From: Lysinibacillus macroides
GTDB lineage: Bacteria; Bacillota; Bacilli; Bacillales_A; Planococcaceae
Length of the DNA stretch: 64,000 bases
Reading direction: 5' to 3'
Assembly (NCBI RefSeq): GCF_001281525.1
Contig: NZ_LGCI01000005.1
Location: 798,196 to 862,195 of the forward strand
Shown here: positions 18,038 through 27,746 of the stretch, one piece after another
Layout: each line of letters opens with the position of its first letter
How positions within the stretch are numbered: position 1 is the stretch's first letter
Made by a program: the position numbers and the translations under genes
Notes under the pieces: generated by a model
Databases searched by the model: none
What the model was told of the DNA's origin: nothing
What the model saw: the letters and a program-made list of their open reading frames with translations, nothing else

Positions 18038-21000
18038 CTATATTCTCATTCCTTTCCTACGTAATAAATCATCATCAATCATTTTACTAAATCGTTTTAA
18101 ATCATTGCTGTCACCGTTCATTTTATCAACATTAAAATGAATCTCTATATCCCCATAAGTATCTCCACCAGGAAGGGGAGAGGTTTTAGCAGAGGGTACA
18201 AATTTGGAGAAGAAAGGAGCTAAGCTGGACATCACTCTATCCATAATATTGATTGAATCAAATAAACCTCTTGTATCGGCTTTATTTAGCATAATTTCAT
18301 GAGGATGAGCAATAATCGCTTTTCCACCTTTACCATCAATTCCTATGCCAGTCCAATTCATAAAACCACCAGTATCGAGAGAAGCAATCTTGTTCTTCAT
18401 TAATTCCCGTGTTGTAGTGTTATCAATAAGATTTAAATTGGCATTAAAGAATGATTTTAATTGATCAATCTGAGCTGAAGTATATGTATTTTTAACAGAA
18501 TCAAACGTCACATCTTTAGAAATCTCTGAGTCATCAGCTCTTCCTTGTGCCGCAACATAGTCCGCTTTGTTTTTAAGAGCCGTTTTCGTGTTAGCATTTA
18601 AGGTTGCGTCGGGAATGAGCTTTTCATAAATAAATTTACCTAGCATAACTTGCATATCGGCTGTAGATAAGCTAGCAGTTTGATTGTTTTTGCTAGTTGT
18701 AGCTTCATATTTATTACCAGAAATACTGCTAATAAATTGCTCGATAACATGGTTATATTTTCCCCCTAAAATACCTTTATTGCTGTTAAAATACTCATAC
18801 ACTGCGTCCTTATCAGCATGAGTTAATGTGTTAAATGCATTTTCAAAATTAACGCCATCTTTAGTAAATTGCGGGTTTTTGCTATCTTTGCGGCCTTGGT
18901 CTGCTAATTGTGTTGCCTTTTGACGAATGGTATCCTTATCTGTTCCTGAAGCGTTTGGTAATACTTTGTCAAATAAAAATTTACCTAATAGCACTTGCAA
19001 GTCGCCCTCAGATAAATTACCTGTAGATGTCTGCGTGTTTTGCTTAGTATGGGGGGTTGCTTCAAATAAGCCTTTATCAGATGTTTTTTGACTATTATTA
19101 AATTTATCTATTAAGTTCAAGGCCTCTTCCAAATTGAAAATTACATTATTTTTAATGGATAGACCAACGGCATCCATAGTTCCCTCTAATGTTCTTCCCA
19201 TATCTGGTAGTGTGGCTTTCATTTTATCCTGAAACTGTTTAAGATCAGCTTCGACATTTTCCAAGTGACCGTCAATGATACTTTCTCTCATTTTCGCAAA
19301 TTCACGTTCATCATTAAGTAGATCATTATAATGTGATTCCCAGTATTCTTTTTCACGTTCAATTTTATTAATTAAATTTTCATGCTCTGCTTCTTGGAGC
19401 TCTATTTTTTCATCTGTTTCTTCCTCTTTAGCCTCCAATGCATCATTTAAAGACTCTTTACGTAATTCAATTTCTCGGTTATGGCGTTTTTCAGCAATAT
19501 TTTTATCAATTTCATCTAACTGTTCTTGGAGTTTTTTACGCTTAGCTTTCGCCTCATGAGAATTATCTAATGCTAAAATATTAAATTGACTCTGAACATC
19601 TGCACGTTCCGTTTCTAAATCTTCAATTTCCATATCATAGCTTCTTTGGGCTTCTTGACGGTCAAGTAAACGCAATTTATCTTCAACACTTTTTCTAAAT
19701 AAGTCCATTTCATCTTGAAGATTTTTCATGATAGTTTCATGTTTTTTATTTTCGCGCTCAATTTCCTCATCAAGTTGCTTCAGGTGCTCATCCTTCAGCT
19801 CTTGATAGTAATCTTTATAGGCATTAATAACTTTCTCAGCAATGTCCTTTAACTGGGCTTCTTTCGCATCATTTTTTTGTTTATTATATTCTTTGATGGC
19901 TACAGTCGCATTTAAATAGGCATTATACTCATTATTTATTAAGTCTATGACTTCTTTGATACGCTCGGCAGTAATATCGCTCTGTTGTAATTCCTCTAGT
20001 AAAGTATCTCTCGTTTTCAAATGTTGTTGAGCAATTCTTTTTTGCCCATCAATCATAATATCTGTATATTTTTCATAGTCACTAGAACCTTCATCAAACA
20101 TTTTACGAATTAGTTCAGCTCGATTAATTTCAGATTCTATGTTTTTTACTTTCTCATCTGATTGTGTTTTGATATTGATTAAAATATCATAATCGCCATT
20201 TTGAATCGCAATTTGCAATTCTTTCATCTCAACGGTTAGGTCTTTAATACGTTGTTTAGCGGTATCTAAACTATCACCAAATAATTTATTGCCATTAACT
20301 AAAGATTGTAATTGCGTTAGTTCATGACTGTTGGCAATTTGCTGCTCTTTCATTGCATTATTGATATTGGCTAATGTTTTTATATATCTAGGAGAAGAGG
20401 TATCTAATTCTTCGCTTTTCGCTTTTTCATACGCAATCGTATTATTTGGAGCTTGACGCTGTTCTTCAAACTTTGTCATGTAGGATTCCAGCTTTTTAGC
20501 GCCAACGTCCCAAATAGTAAAATCAATTTCACTATTAACTTGATTTAATTCATGTAGGCGTTGCGTATATTCGGCAACAATTTTTTTAGAAACAGTGCCA
20601 CTTTTAATAACACCTTCAAGGTAGGCGATTTCATTTTGATTAACTTTCCTCTTATCCTTTAATAAAGACGCCTGCTTATCTAATTCTTTACGATAGGACT
20701 CAGAAGATACAGTTAGCCTTTTCAGTCGATTATCACTATTTTCTAATTGATTATCGAAATTAGTCTTTTGATGTTCAAATTTTGATAAATAGCTTTCAAT
20801 AATATCATGTTCTAGATTTTCGATCTTCTCTTGTTGATCTAATATTTGCTGTTGTAAGTTCAGTACCTCAGATATAGTCTGATCGATCGCTGCCTGTGCT
20901 GTCTCAACTGTACTACTAGCTGATGAAGAAACTATAGAAATTTTCCCATTCTGAGCATCTTTTAAGAATGCTGATGGATCAACAGGTTGTCCGTTGACGT

Positions 21001-24000
21001 TTATTTCATAATGGAGGTGTGACCCTGATGATGTTCCAGAAGAACCGATTGTCCCAATTTGCGTACCAGCCACAAGGGTATCGCCTAGTTTAGCAATTGC
21101 TTTGTCTAGGTGAGCATAAATATGCTTCCTATTATCAGCATCTTGTATAACAACAACATTTCCATAAGATGAATCCATCCCATTCTTCTCAGCCTTACCA
21201 CTAGCGATAACTTTCCCACTAATATTAGCATCTAAACGAGTACCAAGAGGGGAGGCAATATCTATGCCACGATGAATGTCAGTTTTATTATTAATTATTC
21301 GTGTTTCTCGGTAGCCACTCGTTATTGTGCCAGACCAACCATTTAATTTTTGATTACTTGTTGTTGTTTGAGCAGAGGAGCTACCTGTGATAGTACCAGT
21401 TTTTTGAATCTTCCCTGAGGCAATTTGGTTTTTTAAGGAGGTTTCTTGCTGCTGCATTGCTTTCAGTTTTTCTTTTTCAAATTTAATCTGTGTTTCTAAA
21501 GCTTGTCGATATTCACTAGAGTGTTCAGGTAGCTTTGATAATGATTTTTGTTGCTTGTTAATTTGGAAATTTAACTCTTCTAGTTTTTGCTTGTATTTAT
21601 CTGTAATATATATAGCTTTTTCTTTTTCAGCGTTTGCATTTTTTTGGGCTGTAGTGGTTTTATTTGTAGCTTGTTCATTTTTTTTGATAGTAGAGGTAAA
21701 GCCATCAACTTTACCAATGTCAGTATTTAGTATACTTATTAGATCATCTAGTTTTTTTAGCTTCTCTGAGTATTCCCCATAGCCAACGTAGTCCCCTCGA
21801 GATTGAGAAGCAGCTAGTAAGAATCTACCTTCACTGTCCGTTAGTTCTTCGCCGCGATTGTATTTAGCTTGTATTTCTTCATATTTATTAAATGTAGAGC
21901 TACTTACTTTTTGAATGGCTTCAAGTTCACTTTTCAGGTTTTCAATACGAGCTTTAGTACCCAAAGCGGATGCTAATGTTGCCTCTTGCTCAGCAGTTAA
22001 TTTTCCATCACGAAAGAGTTTGTAGGCTTTTAATAATACCTCGTTTGCATTATTTTCCGCAATCATCATATTTATTTTTTCTTTTGAAAGACCAATTAAT
22101 ATAGAGTCATTTTTTAATAAACCAGGATAGACAGTAGCTAAATCTTGCATGATTGCGTAACGAGCATCTAAAAGGTCTTTTATATTTTGTTCCTGTGTAG
22201 TTAAATGTTCTTTATTTAAAATATCGTTTAGTGTTTGTTGAGAGTGCTCATCTAATTGCATTGAGATTTCTTGATAGGAAGATATAGAATTATTTAGAGC
22301 ATCCACATAAGAACTTGAAATACCTATTTCTTCTTCTGCTACATTTTGATAATTCTTCATTTTAGTTGTTAGACTTTCAAGTTCATTGCCAGATGCTGCA
22401 GATGAAGAGGTAAAATGATGAAGTGACAATCCTGTTGCTTTCATTGTCTCTCCGTATTTCTCATAGTCTTTTGTGATACTTGCTAGATATTGTGTTATGC
22501 CATTTTGAAGGTTTGTAAGTGTAGCATCATCCATATTTGGATAGGCAGATTTTAATTTTTTTCGTATATCTTCTATATAATTAGAAGCTTCTTGGTGCAT
22601 TTTTTCAAATTGTTCAGGTGGTGCATAGTATAATTTATTAAACTGTTCATTAATAGCATTTATAAACTCTGGTGCGTTTTTATCTTTAAATAAAGCTTCT
22701 AATGCAGAATTCAAATTTTGAATTTCATCAGCATTAGCTGTGGAGATTAATTGGGCACCTAGAGCTTGTGCAACCTCTTCTGTACTTCCCGTTAAAGCAT
22801 TATTTTTCTCAATAATAGCTTCTAAATTATTGATGTAATTAGTTTTTATTTCAGGCAATAAATTGTTGATTTCATTTAAGGGATTTTTAGTTAACTTTAA
22901 AGTGCGTTCAGCATCACGTATTAAGGATTCTAAATATTGAACATCTGTATCAGTACCTGATTTTTTAGCTTCAGTAAGCATTGTTCGAAGCTCAGGTAAA
23001 AATTTTTGTAATTTTTCTACAGAGTCGTAAATAGGTTTCCCTTCAAATAAACCCCAGAAAGAATCTACCACTTCTTCTACAGAAGAGGGCTGCCTTCCAC
23101 CCGCAGAAGAATCCTTTTTATCAAATACTTTTTGTTTGTATTCAGCACTAACACCAGCATTTCTTCTATTATTACCTCTAGCAAACCGTAATAACTCGTC
23201 TTCATTTTTTTTAAGTAACTTATTGAGTTCTTCTTCATTCTTAGTTATTGTGGCTTTTCTAGCTTCCACTTCTTTAGCAGAAGCAGCCTTATTTTCTATT
23301 GCTTGTTGTTCTTTTAAAAGCTGTGTTTTTATTTTGATGGCTTCTGCTGAACCTACTATTTTTTTGCCATATTCATCCTCACTAGCAGCTAAGGAAGGGA
23401 GCAGGTTAGCTAATTGATTTTGAATATTCTCATGTTCTTTTAAAGTATTATTGTCGGCATTGCCATCATTAACTATCTTACTTAATCTTTCATATTTTGG
23501 AATAAGGCTATCGATAGTTTCTGCATTTTGACTATATAGGCCTAGCATTGCTTTTTGGCTAGCCTCAAATTCCGCAACTGTTTGGTTAATTTTTTTTTGT
23601 TCTTCCGTATACATATCGAAAAAAAGCCCACCTACGATCCCAATGCCATGAAGATTACGCAACAATTTAATAGGGGCTGATCCACCGGAAATATCTTCGC
23701 CAATGGTTTTAAGGGTAGATGTGAGAGCTAGACTGTCCATGATAGATGATCCCAATGAAGCAGAGCTTTGGGCTGCTTGACCTGTATTTTGCCCAAATTC
23801 GATTATATCTTGATTCATTTTTTCGATTTGAGCTGAAACATTCGAGATATCTGCAATGTTTAAACCCTCACCAAGCTGGATATCGCTAAGCTGATTGTTT
23901 AAATCAGTGATTTGGGCTGTTAATTGGTCAAAGCTGGATGTATCTATATAGGATGTTTGTAGCTCATATATGCTGGATAGATTGGTTTTAAAGGTTTGCA

Positions 24001-24499
24001 AATCTTGCTGTACTTTTTGAATACCATTTAGCTTAAATTGATCAATAGTAGCCGTTTCAATTTCTGCTTTTAGCTGTGACACTAATTTGCTAAGTGCTTG
24101 TAGGTCATTCGTTGGGACTTTTGCTAGCTGTTTATAGAAGGAGCTGACATTTATTTTTGCATCCTTGAATGTTTTATTTAGTGTGTCTATAGATTTGATA
24201 GAATCGGTTATTTGCTGTTTAACATTTTCAAAAATTGATAGGGGAGCGGATGCTTCAGCACCAATGTTTTGTAGCTTGCCATTCAGTGTATCTAATTGCT
24301 GCTCTAATGCTTGAATTTGTTTACCATAATCAATAAACAATTGGCTATTATAGCCCTTAACATCTAAGTTGATTGTTAGACTTGGTATGTTTTTTAACTG
24401 TTTTAGATAGGTATGGATATTTTTTTTTGAGATTTTCTCATTGATACCTAGAGCAATCAATAGCTCTGTTGGTTTTTTTTGTTCACCACCAGTACTCAA
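18038..24499 (-). CDS. Tail tape measure protein with M23 peptidase domain
   Basis: A 2153-residue protein starting at a TTG (24499) after AGGAGG. Long helical and coiled-coil stretches dominate (about 20-230, 400-500 and 1480-1640), as in tape measures, whose length sets tail length. A hydrophobic segment lies near residues 250-300. Residues about 1055-1185 are an M23/LytM metallopeptidase with 'HRGIDIAS' (HxxxD) and 'GSHLHYEIN' (HxH), all zinc ligands present, for local peptidoglycan cleavage at entry. Residues about 1830-2040 contain a duplicated unit ('LQVLLGKFLFDKVLPNA' / 'MQVMLGKFIYEKLIPDA'). SPbeta's tape measure YomI is also very long and carries peptidoglycan-hydrolase domains. A tail of considerable length is implied. 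Confidence 0.9.
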   Translation of the reverse strand: MSTGGEQKKPTELLIALGINEKISKKNIHTYLKQLKNIPSLTINLDVKGYNSQLFIDYGKQIQALEQQLDTLNGKLQNIGAEASAPLSIFENVKQQITDSIKSIDTLNKTFKDAKINVSSFYKQLAKVPTNDLQALSKLVSQLKAEIETATIDQFKLNGIQKVQQDLQTFKTNLSSIYELQTSYIDTSSFDQLTAQITDLNNQLSDIQLGEGLNIADISNVSAQIEKMNQDIIEFGQNTGQAAQSSASLGSSIMDSLALTSTLKTIGEDISGGSAPIKLLRNLHGIGIVGGLFFDMYTEEQKKINQTVAEFEASQKAMLGLYSQNAETIDSLIPKYERLSKIVNDGNADNNTLKEHENIQNQLANLLPSLAASEDEYGKKIVGSAEAIKIKTQLLKEQQAIENKAASAKEVEARKATITKNEEELNKLLKKNEDELLRFARGNNRRNAGVSAEYKQKVFDKKDSSAGGRQPSSVEEVVDSFWGLFEGKPIYDSVEKLQKFLPELRTMLTEAKKSGTDTDVQYLESLIRDAERTLKLTKNPLNEINNLLPEIKTNYINNLEAIIEKNNALTGSTEEVAQALGAQLISTANADEIQNLNSALEALFKDKNAPEFINAINEQFNKLYYAPPEQFEKMHQEASNYIEDIRKKLKSAYPNMDDATLTNLQNGITQYLASITKDYEKYGETMKATGLSLHHFTSSSAASGNELESLTTKMKNYQNVAEEEIGISSSYVDALNNSISSYQEISMQLDEHSQQTLNDILNKEHLTTQEQNIKDLLDARYAIMQDLATVYPGLLKNDSILIGLSKEKINMMIAENNANEVLLKAYKLFRDGKLTAEQEATLASALGTKARIENLKSELEAIQKVSSSTFNKYEEIQAKYNRGEELTDSEGRFLLAASQSRGDYVGYGEYSEKLKKLDDLISILNTDIGKVDGFTSTIKKNEQATNKTTTAQKNANAEKEKAIYITDKYKQKLEELNFQINKQQKSLSKLPEHSSEYRQALETQIKFEKEKLKAMQQQETSLKNQIASGKIQKTGTITGSSSAQTTTSNQKLNGWSGTITSGYRETRIINNKTDIHRGIDIASPLGTRLDANISGKVIASGKAEKNGMDSSYGNVVVIQDADNRKHIYAHLDKAIAKLGDTLVAGTQIGTIGSSGTSSGSHLHYEINVNGQPVDPSAFLKDAQNGKISIVSSSASSTVETAQAAIDQTISEVLNLQQQILDQQEKIENLEHDIIESYLSKFEHQKTNFDNQLENSDNRLKRLTVSSESYRKELDKQASLLKDKRKVNQNEIAYLEGVIKSGTVSKKIVAEYTQRLHELNQVNSEIDFTIWDVGAKKLESYMTKFEEQRQAPNNTIAYEKAKSEELDTSSPRYIKTLANINNAMKEQQIANSHELTQLQSLVNGNKLFGDSLDTAKQRIKDLTVEMKELQIAIQNGDYDILINIKTQSDEKVKNIESEINRAELIRKMFDEGSSDYEKYTDIMIDGQKRIAQQHLKTRDTLLEELQQSDITAERIKEVIDLINNEYNAYLNATVAIKEYNKQKNDAKEAQLKDIAEKVINAYKDYYQELKDEHLKQLDEEIERENKKHETIMKNLQDEMDLFRKSVEDKLRLLDRQEAQRSYDMEIEDLETERADVQSQFNILALDNSHEAKAKRKKLQEQLDEIDKNIAEKRHNREIELRKESLNDALEAKEEETDEKIELQEAEHENLINKIEREKEYWESHYNDLLNDEREFAKMRESIIDGHLENVEADLKQFQDKMKATLPDMGRTLEGTMDAVGLSIKNNVIFNLEEALNLIDKFNNSQKTSDKGLFEATPHTKQNTQTSTGNLSEGDLQVLLGKFLFDKVLPNASGTDKDTIRQKATQLADQGRKDSKNPQFTKDGVNFENAFNTLTHADKDAVYEYFNSNKGILGGKYNHVIEQFISSISGNKYEATTSKNNQTASLSTADMQVMLGKFIYEKLIPDATLNANTKTALKNKADYVAAQGRADDSEISKDVTFDSVKNTYTSAQIDQLKSFFNANLNLIDNTTTRELMKNKIASLDTGGFMNWTGIGIDGKGGKAIIAHPHEIMLNKADTRGLFDSINIMDRVMSSLAPFFSKFVPSAKTSPLPGGDTYGDIEIHFNVDKMNGDSNDLKRFSKMIDDDLLRRKGMRI

Positions 24500-24609
24500 T
24501 CGATTTTCCCTCCTAATTAAGACAAATGAAAATACAGCTACTGTTTGAAACGAATAGCTGGATAATCAATTGAACATTATTATTTTATGAGATTTTCATA
24601 GTTTTCGTA

Positions 24610-25101
24610 TTATGTAGGGGTGTTTCCTGTTTGTAATTGTTGTTGAAGCTCTTTTTCAAGCTCTACATATTTAATGCTTAAATTGAGTCGCTTACTAATT
24701 TCAGCTAATGCATTAGATACTTCGGCGATTGTGAACATGTCCATTAGGAACAACTCATACCAGCCAATATCGACGAGCTGATGCATTGTTGCAAAATGCG
24801 TTTCGATGGATTTATCTTTTAATTCAGCTTGTAGGTCAGTGAAATGTTTAATCATTAAAAATAAAATATAATGATGTAATTCATCATCGTTGTTGAAAAA
24901 GTCAAGCTTATGCTGCTCGACATAGGACATTGTATGGGATAGATCATTAATTAAAATCGTTATTTTACGTTTACTAAATTTGGGGTAATAATAAATAAAT
25001 TTTTCTTGGTCTTTATCAATATAAAATTTTTGCTTTGTATTAACGACTTCAGCGCTTTTTTGAATATCCGCTAATGTTAGTTTTGTTTCACGTTTTGCCA
25101 T
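24610..25101 (-). CDS. Tail assembly chaperone-like protein
   Basis: A 163-residue, mostly helical protein located between the major tail protein and the tape measure, the usual place of tail assembly chaperones. The ATG at 25101 has GGAGG seven bases upstream. Motifs such as 'ITILINDLSHTMSYVEQHKL' and 'SIKYVELEKELQQQLQTG' give no catalytic hint. I looked for the usual programmed frameshift extension in the 110-base gap before the tape measure; only very short frames are available, so no longer fusion product seems to be made. Confidence 0.6.
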   Translation of the reverse strand: MAKRETKLTLADIQKSAEVVNTKQKFYIDKDQEKFIYYYPKFSKRKITILINDLSHTMSYVEQHKLDFFNNDDELHHYILFLMIKHFTDLQAELKDKSIETHFATMHQLVDIGWYELFLMDMFTIAEVSNALAEISKRLNLSIKYVELEKELQQQLQTGNTPT

Positions 25102-25125
25102 GCTCAACCTCCGCTACTAAAAAGT

Positions 25126-25157
25126 AAATGGGTAGAAAGTTGATTTTCTACCCATTT
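25126..25157. terminator. Bidirectional terminator after the major tail protein gene
   Basis: A perfect 13-bp stem (AAATGGGTAGAAA / TTTCTACCCATTT) with a 6-base loop is followed by T-rich tracts in both directions. It lies just downstream of the putative major tail protein gene and would raise that product relative to the tape measure, as is common in tail operons. Confidence 0.85.
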
Positions 25158-25171
25158 TTTAATTAATTTAC

Positions 25172-26170
25172 TTAAATAATATCGACAACAAGCTTTTCAG
25201 TATATGTACCATCAGTGACTTCAATAATTGTTTGATCATTGACTGCTGCAGAAGCTCCTAAAGCCACAACCCCATCTGCGCTGACCGTGGCAATGGCTGG
25301 ATCCTTAGATGTCCAAGCTAGCTCATTATTTTGTAAAAGAACGTTGGCATAGCCTGCACCACGAATACCTAATACGGTAATAGGTTGTGAATCACCAGCA
25401 ACAGTAGAGTCAAGGACTACATGAGAAGGGCTTGCAGCAAGTGCCGTAAACTGTACTTTTTCCTCGGATAGGTTACGAAGTTTGATATAAGCATAATTTC
25501 CTTTTTTATCGGCAAGTGAGCTACCAGCTAGAGAAGAGGATGCAACACCTTCATGTGTCATGGAGATTTCAATAGCTCCATTTGGTTTGAAGTTTGGCAC
25601 TTCAATAATGACTTCGCCTGTTTTGCCGTTATTCGAACGAATATCTACATTTAATTCCATACGAACTGCTTTAGGGAAGGAATCCGCAGAAACTTCAATT
25701 GTATCCATCATTTCTTGTACAACATAGACTACCTGAACTTCTTTGCCAGCTAAGGCAGGAACCGTAATCTCTTTACCAGTAGCCGTATATTGTGCGAATG
25801 TACCATTTAGCTGCTCTACATGCACCTTTCCAATAGGTGTTTCAGCTAATGTACCTTTACCATTTGCATCAAGTAAAATCATTTCATCTGTATAATATTC
25901 CGCTAGCTGATGATTGATTTCTGCACCGTTTTGTAAGGCAATATAGGCAGTATCAAAAGCTGCATCCTCAATAGAGAATGTTAATTCCTTTTGATAATTC
26001 AGCTCATATACCTTTTTAGAGCCTTTACCAGCATAAATAGCTTGTGTTTGAATAGCCTGTGTCATAGATGAATTAAGCAATGTTTTACCATTTAAAATTA
26101 ATTCATCTGTTAAGCGATCAAATAAACGAACATTTGCGACTGAAGTTAAAAATTGATTTTGTTGTGACAT
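25172..26170 (-). CDS. Major tail (tube) protein with C-terminal Ig-like (BIG2) domain
   Basis: A 332-residue protein. The ATG at 26170 (MSQQNQFLTS) has AAAAGGATGG upstream. Residues about 1-250 look like a siphophage tube protein ('NGKTLLNSSMTQAIQTQAIY', 'KKVYELNYQKELTFSIEDAA', 'MELNVDIRSNNGKTGEVIIE'). The last ~75 residues form a bacterial Ig-like BIG2 domain ('LAWTSKDPAIATVSADGVVA', 'NDQTIIEVTDGTY'), which commonly decorates tail tubes and binds carbohydrates weakly. The strong terminator immediately downstream fits the most abundant protein of the operon. Confidence 0.75.
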   Translation of the reverse strand: MSQQNQFLTSVANVRLFDRLTDELILNGKTLLNSSMTQAIQTQAIYAGKGSKKVYELNYQKELTFSIEDAAFDTAYIALQNGAEINHQLAEYYTDEMILLDANGKGTLAETPIGKVHVEQLNGTFAQYTATGKEITVPALAGKEVQVVYVVQEMMDTIEVSADSFPKAVRMELNVDIRSNNGKTGEVIIEVPNFKPNGAIEISMTHEGVASSSLAGSSLADKKGNYAYIKLRNLSEEKVQFTALAASPSHVVLDSTVAGDSQPITVLGIRGAGYANVLLQNNELAWTSKDPAIATVSADGVVALGASAAVNDQTIIEVTDGTYTEKLVVDII

Positions 26171-26194
26171 AAAAATTACCATCCTTTTTAATTG

Positions 26195-26962
26195 TTATTT
26201 TTTATTTGAACTAGGCTCGAGTCCTAGTTTTTTCATTTGTTGATCAAATGTTGATTTTGTGATAATGACATCCTCATTTTTCTTTGGTTCTTCAATATGA
26301 CCTAGCCAATGAGGGAGGTCTTGGTCATTTTTAAATTCGATCATTCCAGAGTAGCGAGCATGAAGAATGGCATTGCTACTTACCATATAGTCCATACGGA
26401 GGAGCCCTTTATGGAATTGATATAAAGTTAACTGCTCAATTTCATGATAGGGTAGGCCCGATTTACAATGATAGGCGATGATTTGCTGCTCTAAATCAGC
26501 CTGCTTTGTTTTTCGTTTAGCCATAAAGGCACGTGCTTCCTGAATAGCTTTTTTTGTGTCAGGATCAATAAATTCATCATCTAAATCAATAAGATTTTGT
26601 TCACTAATAATGGTTTTGATAGTATCAAAATCGCGCTCATGTAATGTGATACCATTCACAATTACAAAAGCCATACCCTTTTCATTGATTGAAATTTGTA
26701 TATCCTCGGTTTTAAACACTAAACGATATAATGCTAGTAATTTCTCTAGCACTCGATGCTCATCATTACTTTGAGACACAGTCAGTAAAAAAAGGAGATA
26801 CGACATTCGTATAATCTCTGGCTGTTGAAAATCATTCTTCGGTAAAAGCAAGCATTGCACGGCATCATAAAATTCATCAGTATCCTTCATTTTGACAGGA
26901 TAAATATTTAACCCTTTATAGAGAAAGGGTTTTCCAAAAGCCTTGTTAGTAGTGTACTTCAT
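26195..26962 (-). CDS. Conserved tail-operon protein, upstream of the tube gene
   Basis: A 255-residue protein overlapping the preceding gene by four bases (ATGA), a sign of coupled translation. It is mainly alpha-helical with a short beta segment ('DIQISINEKGMAFVIVNGIT') and a C-terminal part 'YHCKSGLPYHEIEQLTLYQF' that resembles the small chaperone-like Gp proteins of Bacillaceae phages. I cannot name a family with certainty. It could be a tail assembly factor or a head-tail adaptor left over from a complete phage. Confidence 0.5.
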   Translation of the reverse strand: MKYTTNKAFGKPFLYKGLNIYPVKMKDTDEFYDAVQCLLLPKNDFQQPEIIRMSYLLFLLTVSQSNDEHRVLEKLLALYRLVFKTEDIQISINEKGMAFVIVNGITLHERDFDTIKTIISEQNLIDLDDEFIDPDTKKAIQEARAFMAKRKTKQADLEQQIIAYHCKSGLPYHEIEQLTLYQFHKGLLRMDYMVSSNAILHARYSGMIEFKNDQDLPHWLGHIEEPKKNEDVIITKSTFDQQMKKLGLEPSSNKK

Positions 26963-27498
26963 AATCGATAACCTGTAGGCAGCTGACCTGAGGACATGCT
27001 ATAAATCCAGCGATAGCCTATAAAATCTTGAGGGACATTGGGAATAGGCAGTCCACTATGGAATCTTAAATCTCCAAATTCTTCAATACTCTCTTGAAAT
27101 AATAGTTCATTTAATATTTCACCAAGCCAATCGAGACGAAAATCAATAGGAGTAATAGACACAGGGGTATAAATATCAAAAATATAGTGTTGTGTACTTG
27201 AATAAGGGTTATCCATATATTGATTTTGGCTTTTTACATAATTTTTTTGAGGCATGCGAGGACCTGTATATAAGCAGATTCTACAATGTGTTTCAGGTGC
27301 TAAATCATTCGTTTGATCACCAATAACGATTAATTTGCTAAGTATATGATCTTTCTCAGGCAATTGAGAGACATCCATTTTTAATGGGTCCAGTGGATCA
27401 TCTGATGGATCCATTGGTATGTAGTAGAGCAACCGAAGCAGTTTTTCATTATTTACCAATGTGTGATAAAATTCAGTTAGGTTTTTTACAATTTTCAT
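26959..27498 (-). CDS. Tail terminator/completion-like protein
   Basis: A 179-residue protein, ATG at 27498 after GGAGG with suitable spacing. The N-terminal 'FYHTLVNNEKLLRLLYYIPM', the beta-sheet middle 'CRICLYTGPRM' and 'YIFDIYTPVSITPIDFRLDW', followed by 'LGEILNELLFQES', resemble small tail-terminator proteins that cap the tail tube where the head would join. It is the first clearly structural gene of the operon. No portal, terminase or capsid gene lies before it. Confidence 0.5.
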   Translation of the reverse strand: MKIVKNLTEFYHTLVNNEKLLRLLYYIPMDPSDDPLDPLKMDVSQLPEKDHILSKLIVIGDQTNDLAPETHCRICLYTGPRMPQKNYVKSQNQYMDNPYSSTQHYIFDIYTPVSITPIDFRLDWLGEILNELLFQESIEEFGDLRFHSGLPIPNVPQDFIGYRWIYSMSSGQLPTGYRL

Positions 27499-27551
27499 TC
27501 TCCTTTATCCTCCTAAAGAAGAGTGTAATGTTGAAGGTGTCTTAATAAAAG

Positions 27552-27582
27552 ATTATAATTTTACATTAATTCATACATACAA
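27552..27582 (-). promoter_or_regulatory. Possible promoter of the tail structural operon
   Basis: On the minus strand TATAAT (27552-27557) is preceded after 19 bases by TTGTAT. The spacing is longer than ideal and the match is partial. It lies in the 248-base gap before the first structural tail gene. Confidence 0.3.
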
Positions 27583-27673
27583 TGGTCATCACCCTCTTTC
27601 ATTTCATAGAGATAATCATGCTGGGTTTACGAGTTTGCCTAAAATATCTTTTATTAAAATGAAACCTTCATGA

Positions 27674-27700
27674 TAGGTCTGTGAAAAGTGTACAGACCTA
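27674..27700. other. Perfect 9-bp inverted repeat in the gap before the tail genes
   Basis: TAGGTCTGT and ACAGACCTA are separated by nine bases. A T-rich stretch follows about 12 bases later on the plus strand, too far for a standard terminator; nothing comparable follows on the minus strand. It could be a regulator-binding site or a weak terminator of the 27747-28223 gene. Confidence 0.5.
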
Positions 27701-27746
27701 CTAGAATCCCTCATTTTTTATTATGTTTTTTAAATTAATTCACTTA

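Noticed and set aside
24500..24609. Programmed frameshift extension of the tail chaperone
   Set aside because: The gap before the tape measure offers only very short alternative frames with early stops, and I see no convincing slippery sequence.
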